The notes under the pieces: generated by a model
Database searches by the model: none
Told to the model about the DNA's origin: nothing
Seen by the model: only the letters and a program-made list of their open reading frames with translations
Made by a program: the position numbers and the translations under genes
Shown: one piece after another, positions 1-6,403 of the stretch
Layout: each line of letters begins with the position of its first letter
Numbering within the stretch: position 1 is the stretch's first letter
From: Actinomycetota bacterium
Lineage (GTDB): Bacteria; Zhuqueibacterota; Zhuqueibacteria; Residuimicrobiales; Krinioviventaceae
Assembly: GCA_011682565.1 (NCBI GenBank)
Contig: JAACEJ010000189.1
Span: 1-6,857 of the forward strand
Direction: 5' to 3'
Length of the DNA: 6,857 nucleotides

Positions 1-635
1 GTTTTCCATAGACGTTTTTTTACTTGCCCGAATGGCTGAAAAGTAAGCACAATTTGCCGAGCGGATAAATGCGAAAAAGGCCCTTCAATTTTTCCCCGGC
101 TTTTTACCATCCCCTTCACTTGCCACAATTGACTCTCGACATCGAGAAGAAAATCCAAATTCATTACCTTATCCAAATCCGCTGCTCGTATTTGATAAAT
201 CATGGTGAGAAGATCGATACAATTCTTTCCCACCTGCCAGTGCAAACCGTCATCTGTTCGCGCTTGCAGATTTTTCCAGTCGTATCGGATATGAAAATTC
301 TGCTGAATATTTTTCTGGTCGATTTTTTTCATCGTCTCCAAAAGTATACCCGACTGTCTGTCGATCGATGATTCGTATCTGTTGTCGATGTGGAAGAGAA
401 AATTAAAAATGGAACGCGTGTGCACAGTCCATAAAATTTTAATAAAACCATCTTTGCTTTGCAGACTCATCTGAGACTTCGCCGTGTTTAATCCTTTAAA
501 TTTCATGGAAAACACCAATTGTTCATTTTCAAACTGCAAAAACCGATTAACGTCTATGGCGTGCGTGTCGGCCCAAACGAGGTGGATAGCTGCGAACAGA
601 ATAAGTAAAATGGACAAGCGAGTTTTTCTTTTCAT
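1..635 (-). CDS. Secreted DUF3108-like envelope protein, C-terminus cut by the window edge
   Basis: The frame is open for 211 codons from an ATG at 635 to the left edge, where two bases of a further codon remain, so the C-terminus is missing. Residues 1-25 look like a Sec signal peptide: basic MKRKTR, a hydrophobic stretch (LSILLILFAAIHLVW), then a plausible cleavage near ADTHA. The mature part reads like the DUF3108 family. It starts with a beta-strand segment around residues 36-60 (ENEQLVFSMKFKGLNTAKS), then RYESSIDRQSG near 86-95, and then CIDLLTMIYQIRAADL at 139-154, which corresponds to the family's conserved D-L-hydrophobic-YxxR stretch. DUF3108 proteins are periplasmic or outer-membrane associated and have no agreed function. 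The start lies 21 nt after the ATPase stop, with no strong ribosome site (only TTTGAA before the ATG) and no clear promoter in the gap. Expression may therefore depend on upstream transcription. The family call is from memory of the pattern and is moderately sure; the gene itself is well supported. Confidence 0.6.
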   Translation of the reverse strand, partial: MKRKTRLSILLILFAAIHLVWADTHAIDVNRFLQFENEQLVFSMKFKGLNTAKSQMSLQSKDGFIKILWTVHTRSIFNFLFHIDNRYESSIDRQSGILLETMKKIDQKNIQQNFHIRYDWKNLQARTDDGLHWQVGKNCIDLLTMIYQIRAADLDKVMNLDFLLDVESQLWQVKGMVKSRGKIEGPFSHLSARQIVLTFQPFGQVKKRLWK

Positions 636-656
636 TTCAAACAGATGTTATGTGTT

Positions 657-1868
657 TTAGTACAAAAAGCCGAACAAGTATAATGGAATTGTGTTACCGC
701 TCGAATAAAGAATATCATCTTTTACCAAAAATGAGTTTTCCAAGTGATTTTTAATCTGTTTCCTGGATTTACTTTTTCCACCAATTTCAAAGTTATAGCC
801 CCGAACCTGAAAGTCACCAATTTTGCTGTAATAAACTTTTTCGCCGGAGTTTTGTAGCATTTTAATGAAAAATATTTCTCTCACCGTTCCTTTATTATAG
901 TCGAAACCAATTTCATCAATTATAGCTTTGTAAATATTTGAATTTTCCAAATATATTTTTTCAGTCCCTTTTAACAGATTACTTCCTGCCTTGTTCTCTT
1001 TGATCAGGCACACAAGACCGGTTTCATTCAGGATTCTTAAATAGTTTTCAACTGTTTTGTTGTCAAGGCCAATATGCTTTGAAATACTATTTCGTTTCAG
1101 CCGTCCCGGTGGAATTGTTGCCAGGTATGAAAGTATTTTTCTGAAATTGACTAAATTTTCTGTTTTAAGCTTATAAAAATTAGAGATGTCTTCATAGATT
1201 GTTTTGTCGATAACATTCAATATTTTTTGATGATAGTTTTCTTCATCTTCAAACAGGAATGGATAGTATCCATATTCGAGATATTCGAGAAAATGTCCTT
1301 TTATTCTTTCGATATCGGATAGCTGCTCAATGAAGCCTTCAGAATTTGTGATGAGATCATTAAATCCAACACTTGGAATCGTTTTATTCAATCTGAACTC
1401 AAGATATTCACGAAAGGACATACCTCCAATCCTGAATAATGCTCCCCTCCTTGACAAGTCATAAGTCCCTCGGACCAAGTCTAAACTCGAACTGCCTGAA
1501 AAGACAATTTTGACATCCGGATACGAGTCATAAATATTCTTTAATTCTTGATCCCAGTTTGGGTATTTATGAACCTCATCCAAAAAGAAATATCGAATAC
1601 CATCTATCTCGTACAGATCATCAACAAATTCGATCAAATTTACACGTGTGAAAAAAATATTATCTAAGGACAGATAGATACATTGATTCTTATTCTCAAT
1701 TCGTTCATTAATATACTGAAGCAGGAGCGTCGTTTTACCTGTGCCGCGTGGACCTACCAGCCCCGTTAATCGGCTTTTCGTATTAAACGATTTAAACAAG
1801 TAGCGATGTGTACTATAGTTTGTATTTTGAAGTAATCTTTTATATACAGCTTTAAAATTGTCTTTCAT
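657..1868 (-). CDS. AAA+ ATPase with C-terminal DUF4143-like domain
   Basis: This is a 403-aa predicted cytoplasmic P-loop ATPase of the AAA_14/DUF4143 type. Visible motifs are Walker A GPRGTGKTT (39-47), Walker B YFFLDEVH (93-100) followed by the family-typical KYPNW, a sensor-1-like strand IVFSGSSS (121-128), and an Arg-rich LSRRGALFRI (138-147). A winged-helix-like segment lies around 259-290 (SISKHIGLDNKTVENYLRIL). The C-terminal part resembles the degenerate restriction-endonuclease-like fold of these proteins, with VREIFF (329-334), GDFQV (351-355) and FEIGGKSKS (360-368). The length is normal for the family. Members are widespread, patchily distributed and of unknown biological role; no substrate can be named here. 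The ATG at 1868 is preceded by AGGAG with a 9-nt spacer and by its own promoter. The gene is visibly richer in A and T than the glycosyltransferases upstream and separates them from the DUF3108-like gene, which suggests acquisition. The domain family is confident; any function is not. Confidence 0.9.
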   Translation of the reverse strand: MKDNFKAVYKRLLQNTNYSTHRYLFKSFNTKSRLTGLVGPRGTGKTTLLLQYINERIENKNQCIYLSLDNIFFTRVNLIEFVDDLYEIDGIRYFFLDEVHKYPNWDQELKNIYDSYPDVKIVFSGSSSLDLVRGTYDLSRRGALFRIGGMSFREYLEFRLNKTIPSVGFNDLITNSEGFIEQLSDIERIKGHFLEYLEYGYYPFLFEDEENYHQKILNVIDKTIYEDISNFYKLKTENLVNFRKILSYLATIPPGRLKRNSISKHIGLDNKTVENYLRILNETGLVCLIKENKAGSNLLKGTEKIYLENSNIYKAIIDEIGFDYNKGTVREIFFIKMLQNSGEKVYYSKIGDFQVRGYNFEIGGKSKSRKQIKNHLENSFLVKDDILYSSGNTIPLYLFGFLY

Positions 1869-1877
1869 TGGAATACA

Positions 1878-1882
1878 CTCCT
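1878..1882 (-). promoter_or_regulatory. Ribosome binding site of the ATPase gene
   Basis: On the minus strand AGGAG stands 9 nt before the ATG at 1868. It supports that start and shows that the gene has its own translation signal rather than depending on coupling to the glycosyltransferase gene 180 nt upstream. Confidence 0.8.
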
Positions 1883-1903
1883 AAAATAAGCTTTCATATT
1901 TGG

Positions 1904-1932
1904 AGTATAGTCATATTAAAGCAGTTTTTCAA
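1904..1932 (-). promoter_or_regulatory. Sigma-70-type promoter of the ATPase gene
   Basis: Minus-strand -35 TTGAAA (1932-1927), a 17-nt spacer and -10 TATACT (1909-1904) stand about 35 nt before the ATG at 1868. An A7 tract followed by GAC (1942-1933) abuts the -35 box, like an UP element. The same arrangement precedes the antitoxin and barrel genes in this window, which strengthens the call. It implies that the ATPase is transcribed independently of the glycosyltransferase operon and could carry the DUF3108-like gene downstream. No operator or strong terminator was seen between this promoter and the preceding gene. Confidence 0.7.
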
Positions 1933-2048
1933 GTCTTTTTTTCACACACAACGACTGGTATCATCAGTGACCATGCAGCGGTAGTGAAATGATCATCGGG
2001 TGAATGCCCGGTTATTTGGAATCGGTAATTTATTAAAATCCGGAATGC

Positions 2049-3254
2049 TTACCGGTCATGCTTTTTATCTCCCGTCCGGATATTTTTATTAAAAGCCGAA
2101 TTCAGGCCATTCAAGTTTTGTGAATGCTTCCTTTCCTTCCAACTAAAATTTCCCAGGCTCCCTAAAATTCCCATTGAAACAACATAAGGAACCTGTACAA
2201 AAAACCAGAGGGGAAAATATTTCACTAAATCAAAACGATGAAAGGCCCTGGCATTCAGCATGGCAAAAAGCAACTCTGCGGATGCTTTTGCTGTCAGGCA
2301 AAGAAGAAAGGAGCCGACGGCAATTCCCGTAAGAAATGACAGAGGCAGTCCGACTAATAAGACAAAGCTGTTGAGAAAAACCAGCAAAAGATAAAGGAAA
2401 AAGGGAATATTCAAATGCAGTTGATAAGAACCGTTGGAAGCCCAGCGCTTTCTCTGGTTTAGCAGACTGCGTAAATCGGGCTGCGGCTGTGAGACAGCAA
2501 ACGAAGCCGGATCAGCCGCAAAGATGGCCTTGAAATTTGTATATTTTCGAATGAGTTGAAGCAAGAGGACATCGTCGCCGGAAACGCGGTGGGCCACCTT
2601 TTTAAAACCGCCGACCCGTTGAAATGCCCGGCGACGGTAACCAAGATTTTGGCCTGTTGCGGCCAAAGGATAGCCGAGATTGCATGTGCCGGCAGCGGCC
2701 CCCATGAGCTGCATAAAATCAAACGCCTGCAGCCGTTCCAGTAGATTTTGCTTCGTTCCCTTTTTCCCAAATTGAGAAAAGCCGACGACAAATCCGACTT
2801 TTGGTGTAAAAAAAGAAACCATACTTTCGATCCATCGCGAACCGACGCGGCAGTCGGCGTCGGTTGCCAGAATGATCTCGTGCTGCGAATGACGCACAGC
2901 ACAATCAAGCGCGTACTTTTTTGGGCTGTATCCCGGAGGAACATGAGTGACATGGATGTGCCTGACATTATCGTGTTCCAGTGAGAATTTTTCTACTTCC
3001 TCGCCCGTTGCATCGGACGAGCCGTCATTGGCAACAATCACCTCATAAAGATCCGGAGGATACGTCTGGTAAACCAAATCCTGGAGAATGTTTCCGATAT
3101 TATCTTCCTCGTTTCGTGCAGCGATAATAACAGACACCTTTGGCCGCGTAGTATTCCTACCCTTTCTGGGCTGAATAATGCCGAGGGCAAATAACAATAC
3201 GACTAGCGAATAAAGCAGGCTTAAAATGATAGCCGCATCAGCCAAAAGAATCAT
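2049..3254 (-). CDS. Membrane GT2 family glycosyltransferase (second of the pair)
   Basis: This is a 401-aa GT-A fold glycosyltransferase, expected in the inner membrane with its catalytic domain in the cytoplasm, transferring a sugar from a nucleotide-sugar donor. An N-terminal membrane helix (about 3-26) is followed by the GT2 start VSVIIAARNEE (40-50), NDGSSD (76-81), the metal-binding TDADC (131-135), GDD (226-228, catalytic-base region) and QRKRW (267-271), the Q-x-x-R-W signature of membrane GT2 synthases. Three likely membrane helices follow, at about 284-306, 308-325 and 345-368. The ATG overlaps the stop of the upstream paralogue as ATGA, and AAAGG lies 6 nt before it, so translation is probably coupled. 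It is a clear relative of the 375-aa gene upstream but has a longer, basic C-terminal tail (after 372). The family is secure. Donor, acceptor and processivity cannot be read from sequence; surface polysaccharide or glycolipid synthesis is inferred from the neighbouring barrel gene. Confidence 0.9.
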   Translation of the reverse strand: MILLADAAIILSLLYSLVVLLFALGIIQPRKGRNTTRPKVSVIIAARNEEDNIGNILQDLVYQTYPPDLYEVIVANDGSSDATGEEVEKFSLEHDNVRHIHVTHVPPGYSPKKYALDCAVRHSQHEIILATDADCRVGSRWIESMVSFFTPKVGFVVGFSQFGKKGTKQNLLERLQAFDFMQLMGAAAGTCNLGYPLAATGQNLGYRRRAFQRVGGFKKVAHRVSGDDVLLLQLIRKYTNFKAIFAADPASFAVSQPQPDLRSLLNQRKRWASNGSYQLHLNIPFFLYLLLVFLNSFVLLVGLPLSFLTGIAVGSFLLCLTAKASAELLFAMLNARAFHRFDLVKYFPLWFFVQVPYVVSMGILGSLGNFSWKERKHSQNLNGLNSAFNKNIRTGDKKHDR

Positions 3255-4378
3255 TGTTGGCCTTTCCAGTTAAATTTTGAAAATTGTCCCATAGCGCCAA
3301 AAACGATGACATACGGCACATGAAAAAGTGCAGCCAGCGGAAAAACAATGAGCAGCTTTATTCGACGCATTCGAATGGCAAATTGTGAAAGCAAATGGAA
3401 TTCCAATATCGTTTTCAACCCAAAACACAACAGAGGGATTTCGGGCAGATGATGCAACAACAGAGTTAATGGAATCAGTATAAACAACATCAGGTTGAAC
3501 AAATAGATTCCGACAAGCGCCGCGATTTTTTTTCCATTATAGTGCAATCCCTTGGAAGCATGACGAAGCCGTTGGTGATAAAAACGTTTGAAACTTTTCA
3601 ATATTTTTGTCGGCACAACAAGCTCGGGTTCCAAAGCATAACGGACATTCCAGTTGGTCTTTTTCAAAACCAGTTGCAAAAAGAGATCGTCATCGCCGGA
3701 AATAAAATCTTTTATTTCCTCAAAACCTCCGACCTCCCGGTAAACTTTTTTCCGATAGGCAAGATTGCGGCCGGTGCATGTCGCCGGCCTTCCCCAGCCG
3801 GAAGTGCCGGCAGCCACAGCAGCCAGCGACAGGGAATCCAGCGCCAGCAAATAAGATGTGATGCCGCGCAATTGCGGCAATTCATAAGAAGAATACCCGA
3901 TGACCATGCCAACCGACGGCGTAAAACAGGAAACCATACCGGAAACCCAGCCCGTGGGCGGCGCACAATCGGCGTCTGTAAACAATAAAATTTCTCCGCT
4001 CGATTGTGAAATCCCCAAGTCAAGAGCATTCTTTTTGGCGGAAATTACCTGGTTGCGGTTTGTTGTGTGTAAAAGTTTAATGAGGGACCGCCCGGTTACT
4101 GTTGCTGCTTTTTCAACCAAAGCAGACGTATCGTCTTCAGAATCGTCATCAACAACAATAATTTCATATTTGTCCCGGGGATAATCCTGGGCAATAAGCG
4201 CCGCCAAAAGCGATTTGATGTTTTCGCTTTCATTTCTTGCGGCAACAATAACCGAAACGCGTGGCTGCAAATCGCTTTTTTCTTTTGGAATACGATACAG
4301 ACCCAACAGAATCCAGACCAGTGCGGCCGAATAAGCAAACGTAAGCAGGCAGAGCAGGATTAATGCGGCAAAAATCAA
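3251..4378 (-). CDS. Membrane GT2 family glycosyltransferase (first of the pair), TTG start
   Basis: This 375-aa inner-membrane GT2 enzyme is paralogous to the next gene. It has an N-terminal membrane helix (about 3-27), VSVIVAARNES (41-51), VDDDS (76-80), the metal-binding TDADC (134-138), TGRNLAYR (202-209), GDDD (228-231) and QRLRH (269-273), with further hydrophobic helices near 285-307, 311-328 and 341-363. The last residue of the QxxRW signature is His here instead of Trp, while the downstream paralogue keeps Trp. That may mean a different acceptor or a non-processive enzyme. The start is TTG: no in-frame ATG occurs before Met148, AGGA lies 8 nt upstream of the TTG, and this start preserves the membrane helix. 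It begins 15 nt after the barrel gene's stop and overlaps the next gene by 4 nt (ATGA), so the three are surely co-transcribed. The family is secure and the substrate unknown. Confidence 0.9.
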   Translation of the reverse strand: MIFAALILLCLLTFAYSAALVWILLGLYRIPKEKSDLQPRVSVIVAARNESENIKSLLAALIAQDYPRDKYEIIVVDDDSEDDTSALVEKAATVTGRSLIKLLHTTNRNQVISAKKNALDLGISQSSGEILLFTDADCAPPTGWVSGMVSCFTPSVGMVIGYSSYELPQLRGITSYLLALDSLSLAAVAAGTSGWGRPATCTGRNLAYRKKVYREVGGFEEIKDFISGDDDLFLQLVLKKTNWNVRYALEPELVVPTKILKSFKRFYHQRLRHASKGLHYNGKKIAALVGIYLFNLMLFILIPLTLLLHHLPEIPLLCFGLKTILEFHLLSQFAIRMRRIKLLIVFPLAALFHVPYVIVFGAMGQFSKFNWKGQQ

Positions 4379-4386
4379 GAGAACAG

Positions 4387-4390
4387 TCCT
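4387..4390 (-). promoter_or_regulatory. Ribosome binding site supporting the TTG start of the first GT2 gene
   Basis: Minus-strand AGGA lies 8 nt before the TTG at 4378, just after the barrel gene's TAA (4396-4394). No alternative ATG or GTG near this point is in frame, so this site fixes the start. Confidence 0.75.
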
Positions 4391-4393
4391 GAA

Positions 4394-5959
4394 TTAGTAA
4401 TTGAAATAAAATTCAAATCTTGCCAGGTGATCAAAAGATCGCCGCCCCTTAATTTGAGCAAGATTCCTGGTGTCGGAATAGGTATAAGAAATGGAAACAA
4501 AAAAATCACGACGAATTTGATTAACCAGTTTGATACCCAGCAGTTTGCGATTTTCAACAATGCCGCCGAGGAATTCTTTTTTATCGCCAAATTCCGGCCG
4601 CGAATGTGTATCTGCCCGTCCTTTTCCCTTTCTGACACGTTCCAGATTCAACTCGAAACGCACATCCCGGCTGCATTGATAGCCGATCTGAAAAAAAACA
4701 TTATCGGAATTCGGCCCCAGCCAATGGCCGATGATTTTGTCGTAATGGGTGTAGATATTTATCGAATCCCAATGCGTGTAAACGAAAGGCTCCACGTGTG
4801 CATATTCAAAACGGAGGTCGATATTACGAATTTTCAAAGGATCGACCCAATAACCGCCAATGAGGAATGCAAATTTATTGCCAAAATATTTGGTCAGACT
4901 TTTTGTGGATGTCATATCGTCGATAAAATATTCACCGTAAAGTTTCACCGACGGGATGAGGGTTGTGGTGACATCGAAACTGAGGGTGTTATTATCCCTG
5001 TCACCGAGGTGATGCTCGGCAACGTGATAGGGCATGATCGGATTCAGATAGGCAAACTCGACATCCCTGCCGCCGTAAATGACGGTTTCCGATCCACCGA
5101 AATAAAGTCCCGGAATGATGGTGAGATCGATGCGGTGGGCGGCAAGATATTTGGGCCCCAGACTGCTGCTTAAAAACGCGTGAGCGCTGGTAAAAGTAAA
5201 TCTTTTAAAACGGCTGCTGAAACGTATCATCTCAGCCGGCGGCATGTTGCGCGTAACGGTCAATCCGCCGTGAAAAGCGGGGCCCCAATCAATCTCATCA
5301 CGGCCAAGTTCGAGGCGCGCCCAGGGTTTGCCGAATATAAAATAGGCAATGGCGCGGTCGCGAATGACGTTGGGCCCGGAGGTAACTACAGGTGAGCCTT
5401 TGGAAAGATTGAAACTTTCATCCTTCACCTCGCTGCCGCGGGTTACCGCATTCCTCGCATCCACATAAAATCCGACGTGTTCATCGAGCGAACCGCGAAG
5501 GATACCGCCCATCGTCGTTTCGGAAAGCAGTTGATCCGGCTGATACTGCGCTCCACGATTGGAAATGACGGATTCCCTGCCGTATAAATCAAACCAGGCT
5601 TTGCCGTGCGGTTCGGCCCATTTCAGCAAATGGGGTTCACGAATAATATTTTGAACATTCACCCCGTTTTGTTTAAGCTCGTTTCGAAAATCACTTTGCA
5701 TCTGATCAAATAATTGCCGTTCGGTACGGGAAAATAAATCAGGATGTTTTCTTGTCGTTTTTCGAACGGAAAGAATGAGTTCGGCAAAAGTTTTCCTGGA
5801 AATCGGGCGTGTTCGCAAGTCATGGGTTCTGAAAAGCCCTTTTGTTTCCAGGCGGTCTAAAAATTGGTAGCCCCAATAATCCAGGGGGACATTGACGTTT
5901 TGTCCGATAGCATGAGAAGACAAGAAGAGAAGAAATATAAAGAGAAATTTTCTGTGCAA
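4394..5959 (-). CDS. Wzi-family-like outer-membrane beta-barrel protein, TTG start
   Basis: This 521-aa protein is predicted to be exported and inserted in the outer membrane. The N-terminus is a signal peptide (MHRKFLFIFLLFLSSHAIG, cleavage probably after AIG or GQ). A short helical region follows at about 28-95 (DYWGYQFLDRLETKGL, RTRPISRKTFAELI), as often seen before the barrel in capsule-assembly Wzi-type proteins. Residues about 120-521 show alternating beta-strand patterns, with LELGRDEIDWGPAFHGG (216-232), YLAAHRIDL (271-279), FGGSETVIYGG (287-297), YLNPIMPY (304-311) and KLYGEYFIDDM (339-349). The chain ends FYFNY, a terminal aromatic typical of barrel proteins inserted by BamA. Wzi proteins help attach or assemble surface polysaccharide, which fits the two glycosyltransferases directly downstream. 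The start is TTG, with GGAG 7 nt upstream and a strong promoter before it; no other start would keep the signal peptide. It might instead be a porin-like barrel with another role. Barrel confidence is high; Wzi assignment is moderate to high. Confidence 0.75.
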   Translation of the reverse strand: MHRKFLFIFLLFLSSHAIGQNVNVPLDYWGYQFLDRLETKGLFRTHDLRTRPISRKTFAELILSVRKTTRKHPDLFSRTERQLFDQMQSDFRNELKQNGVNVQNIIREPHLLKWAEPHGKAWFDLYGRESVISNRGAQYQPDQLLSETTMGGILRGSLDEHVGFYVDARNAVTRGSEVKDESFNLSKGSPVVTSGPNVIRDRAIAYFIFGKPWARLELGRDEIDWGPAFHGGLTVTRNMPPAEMIRFSSRFKRFTFTSAHAFLSSSLGPKYLAAHRIDLTIIPGLYFGGSETVIYGGRDVEFAYLNPIMPYHVAEHHLGDRDNNTLSFDVTTTLIPSVKLYGEYFIDDMTSTKSLTKYFGNKFAFLIGGYWVDPLKIRNIDLRFEYAHVEPFVYTHWDSINIYTHYDKIIGHWLGPNSDNVFFQIGYQCSRDVRFELNLERVRKGKGRADTHSRPEFGDKKEFLGGIVENRKLLGIKLVNQIRRDFFVSISYTYSDTRNLAQIKGRRSFDHLARFEFYFNY

Positions 5960-5966
5960 AAACGAT

Positions 5967-5970
5967 CTCC
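5967..5970 (-). promoter_or_regulatory. Ribosome binding site deciding the TTG start of the barrel gene
   Basis: Minus-strand GGAG (within CCGGAG) lies 7 nt before the TTG at 5959. The good spacing, together with an intact signal peptide only from this codon, makes TTG the best start. Confidence 0.75.
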
Positions 5971-6003
5971 GGGATTGGTGTTTTTCAACGAAATTTATTT
6001 TTC

Positions 6004-6050
6004 ATTGAAAAATATACCAATTCAACCGCGGATTTCAAACTCTTTTTTAA
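6004..6050 (-). repeat. Promoter-containing direct repeat, copy downstream of the toxin-antitoxin module
   Basis: This 47-nt stretch aligns without gaps to 6651-6697 in the same orientation, with 37 of 47 positions identical by hand count. Identity is concentrated in the A-tract/-35 block and the -10 block (TATATTTTT). It ends in the barrel gene's leader. It may be a duplicated promoter or two instances of a strong host promoter consensus. Confidence 0.6.
6011..6038 (-). promoter_or_regulatory. Sigma-70-type promoter of the barrel-GT2-GT2 operon
   Basis: Minus-strand -35 TTGAAA (6038-6033), a 16-nt spacer and -10 TATATT (6016-6011) are preceded by an A6 tract and GAGT (6048-6039). The predicted transcript starts near 6004, giving a leader of about 45 nt before the TTG at 5959. 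The element nearly repeats the antitoxin promoter at 6658-6685, with identical -35, -10 and spacer length. It should drive the barrel gene and both glycosyltransferases independently of the toxin-antitoxin module. Confidence 0.75.
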
Positions 6051-6100
6051 GACATGATTGATAAGCAGGATTTCAAAGCAGCAAATATTCAACGCACAGA

Positions 6101-6403
6101 CTAGTGTGAATCTGCAATTCCATTAATCCAATATCCGGGTTTTCTATGCTGGTGTGCTATGGCCAATATAATTATTTTATGATTTGTGATTGAATATAGA
6201 ACTTTGTAGGGAAATTTATGGACAAAGCATTTTCGTATTTCTTTTCTTTCAATCGGCCATGTCTTTGGAAACAAATTTATTCTATCAATTGATTTTTGAA
6301 CTTCATTTTAGAATCGCAGGCCCAATCCTGACTGTTCTTGCTCATAAAAAAGAACTGCGTCTTCCAATTCTTTCTGAGCAAACTTTGATATTTCTATTTC
6401 CAT
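6101..6403 (-). pseudogene. RelE/ParE family toxin, interrupted by an in-frame stop
   Basis: Read in one frame from the ATG at 6403 to the TAG at 6103-6101, this gives a 100-codon RelE/ParE-type toxin with a single internal TAA at codon 32 (6310-6308). Before the stop it reads MEIEISKFAQKELEDAVLFY and on to LGLRF. After it come NEVQKSIDRI, then IRKCFVHKFPYKVLYSI (56-72) and LAIAHQHRKPGYW (80-92), which match the conserved Arg/FPY/Y core and the H-x-x-R-x-PGYW end of toxins paired with addiction-module antitoxins. Everything except codon 32 looks intact. A one-base change from AAA, TTA or a similar codon would explain it. No in-frame ATG follows soon, so only a 31-aa peptide should be made. 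Its start overlaps the antitoxin end by 10 nt, the usual coupled layout. Active toxins of this class act on mRNA at the ribosome or on gyrase; this copy should be inactive. A sequencing error at this base is the main alternative. Confidence 0.85.
6308..6310 (-). other. Premature TAA stop inside the toxin gene
   Basis: This codon occupies position 32 of the toxin frame, between LGLRF and NEVQKS, where relatives usually have Lys, Leu or a similar residue. The surrounding frame is otherwise uninterrupted for the whole toxin length. TAA also ends the barrel, second GT2 and ATPase genes here, so it is not a recoded sense codon in this organism. Confidence 0.85.

Noticed and set aside
69..371. Plus-strand 100-codon frame near the left edge
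   Set aside because: It is antisense to the DUF3108-like gene, which has a signal peptide and a family-like pattern. The plus-strand product has neither.
677..682. TATACT on the minus strand inside the 3' end of the ATPase gene, as a -10 box for the DUF3108-like gene
   Set aside because: The hexamer 17 nt upstream (TTCGAG) is a poor -35 box and the A-tract pattern of the other promoters is absent.
1997..2010. Small hairpin CGGG-TGAATG-CCCG after the second GT2 gene, next to the palindrome ATGATCAT (1989-1996)
   Set aside because: The stem is only four to five base pairs and no T run follows on the minus strand, so it is not a convincing terminator. I also see no reason to call the palindrome an operator.
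2043..2058. CCGG-TAAGCATT-CCGG followed by ATTTT at the stop of the second GT2 gene, as a terminator
   Set aside because: A four-pair stem that includes the stop codon region and a four-T tail is too weak to call.
4427..5173. Long open frame of 248 codons on the plus strand
   Set aside because: It lies wholly antisense to the well-supported barrel gene, its translation shows no family pattern, and it has no convincing ribosome site. It is a by-product of the codon pattern of the opposite strand.
6308..6310. Recoding of TAA as a sense codon in the toxin
   Set aside because: TAA ends three other full-length genes in this window, and TAG and TGA are also used as normal stops, so the standard code applies.
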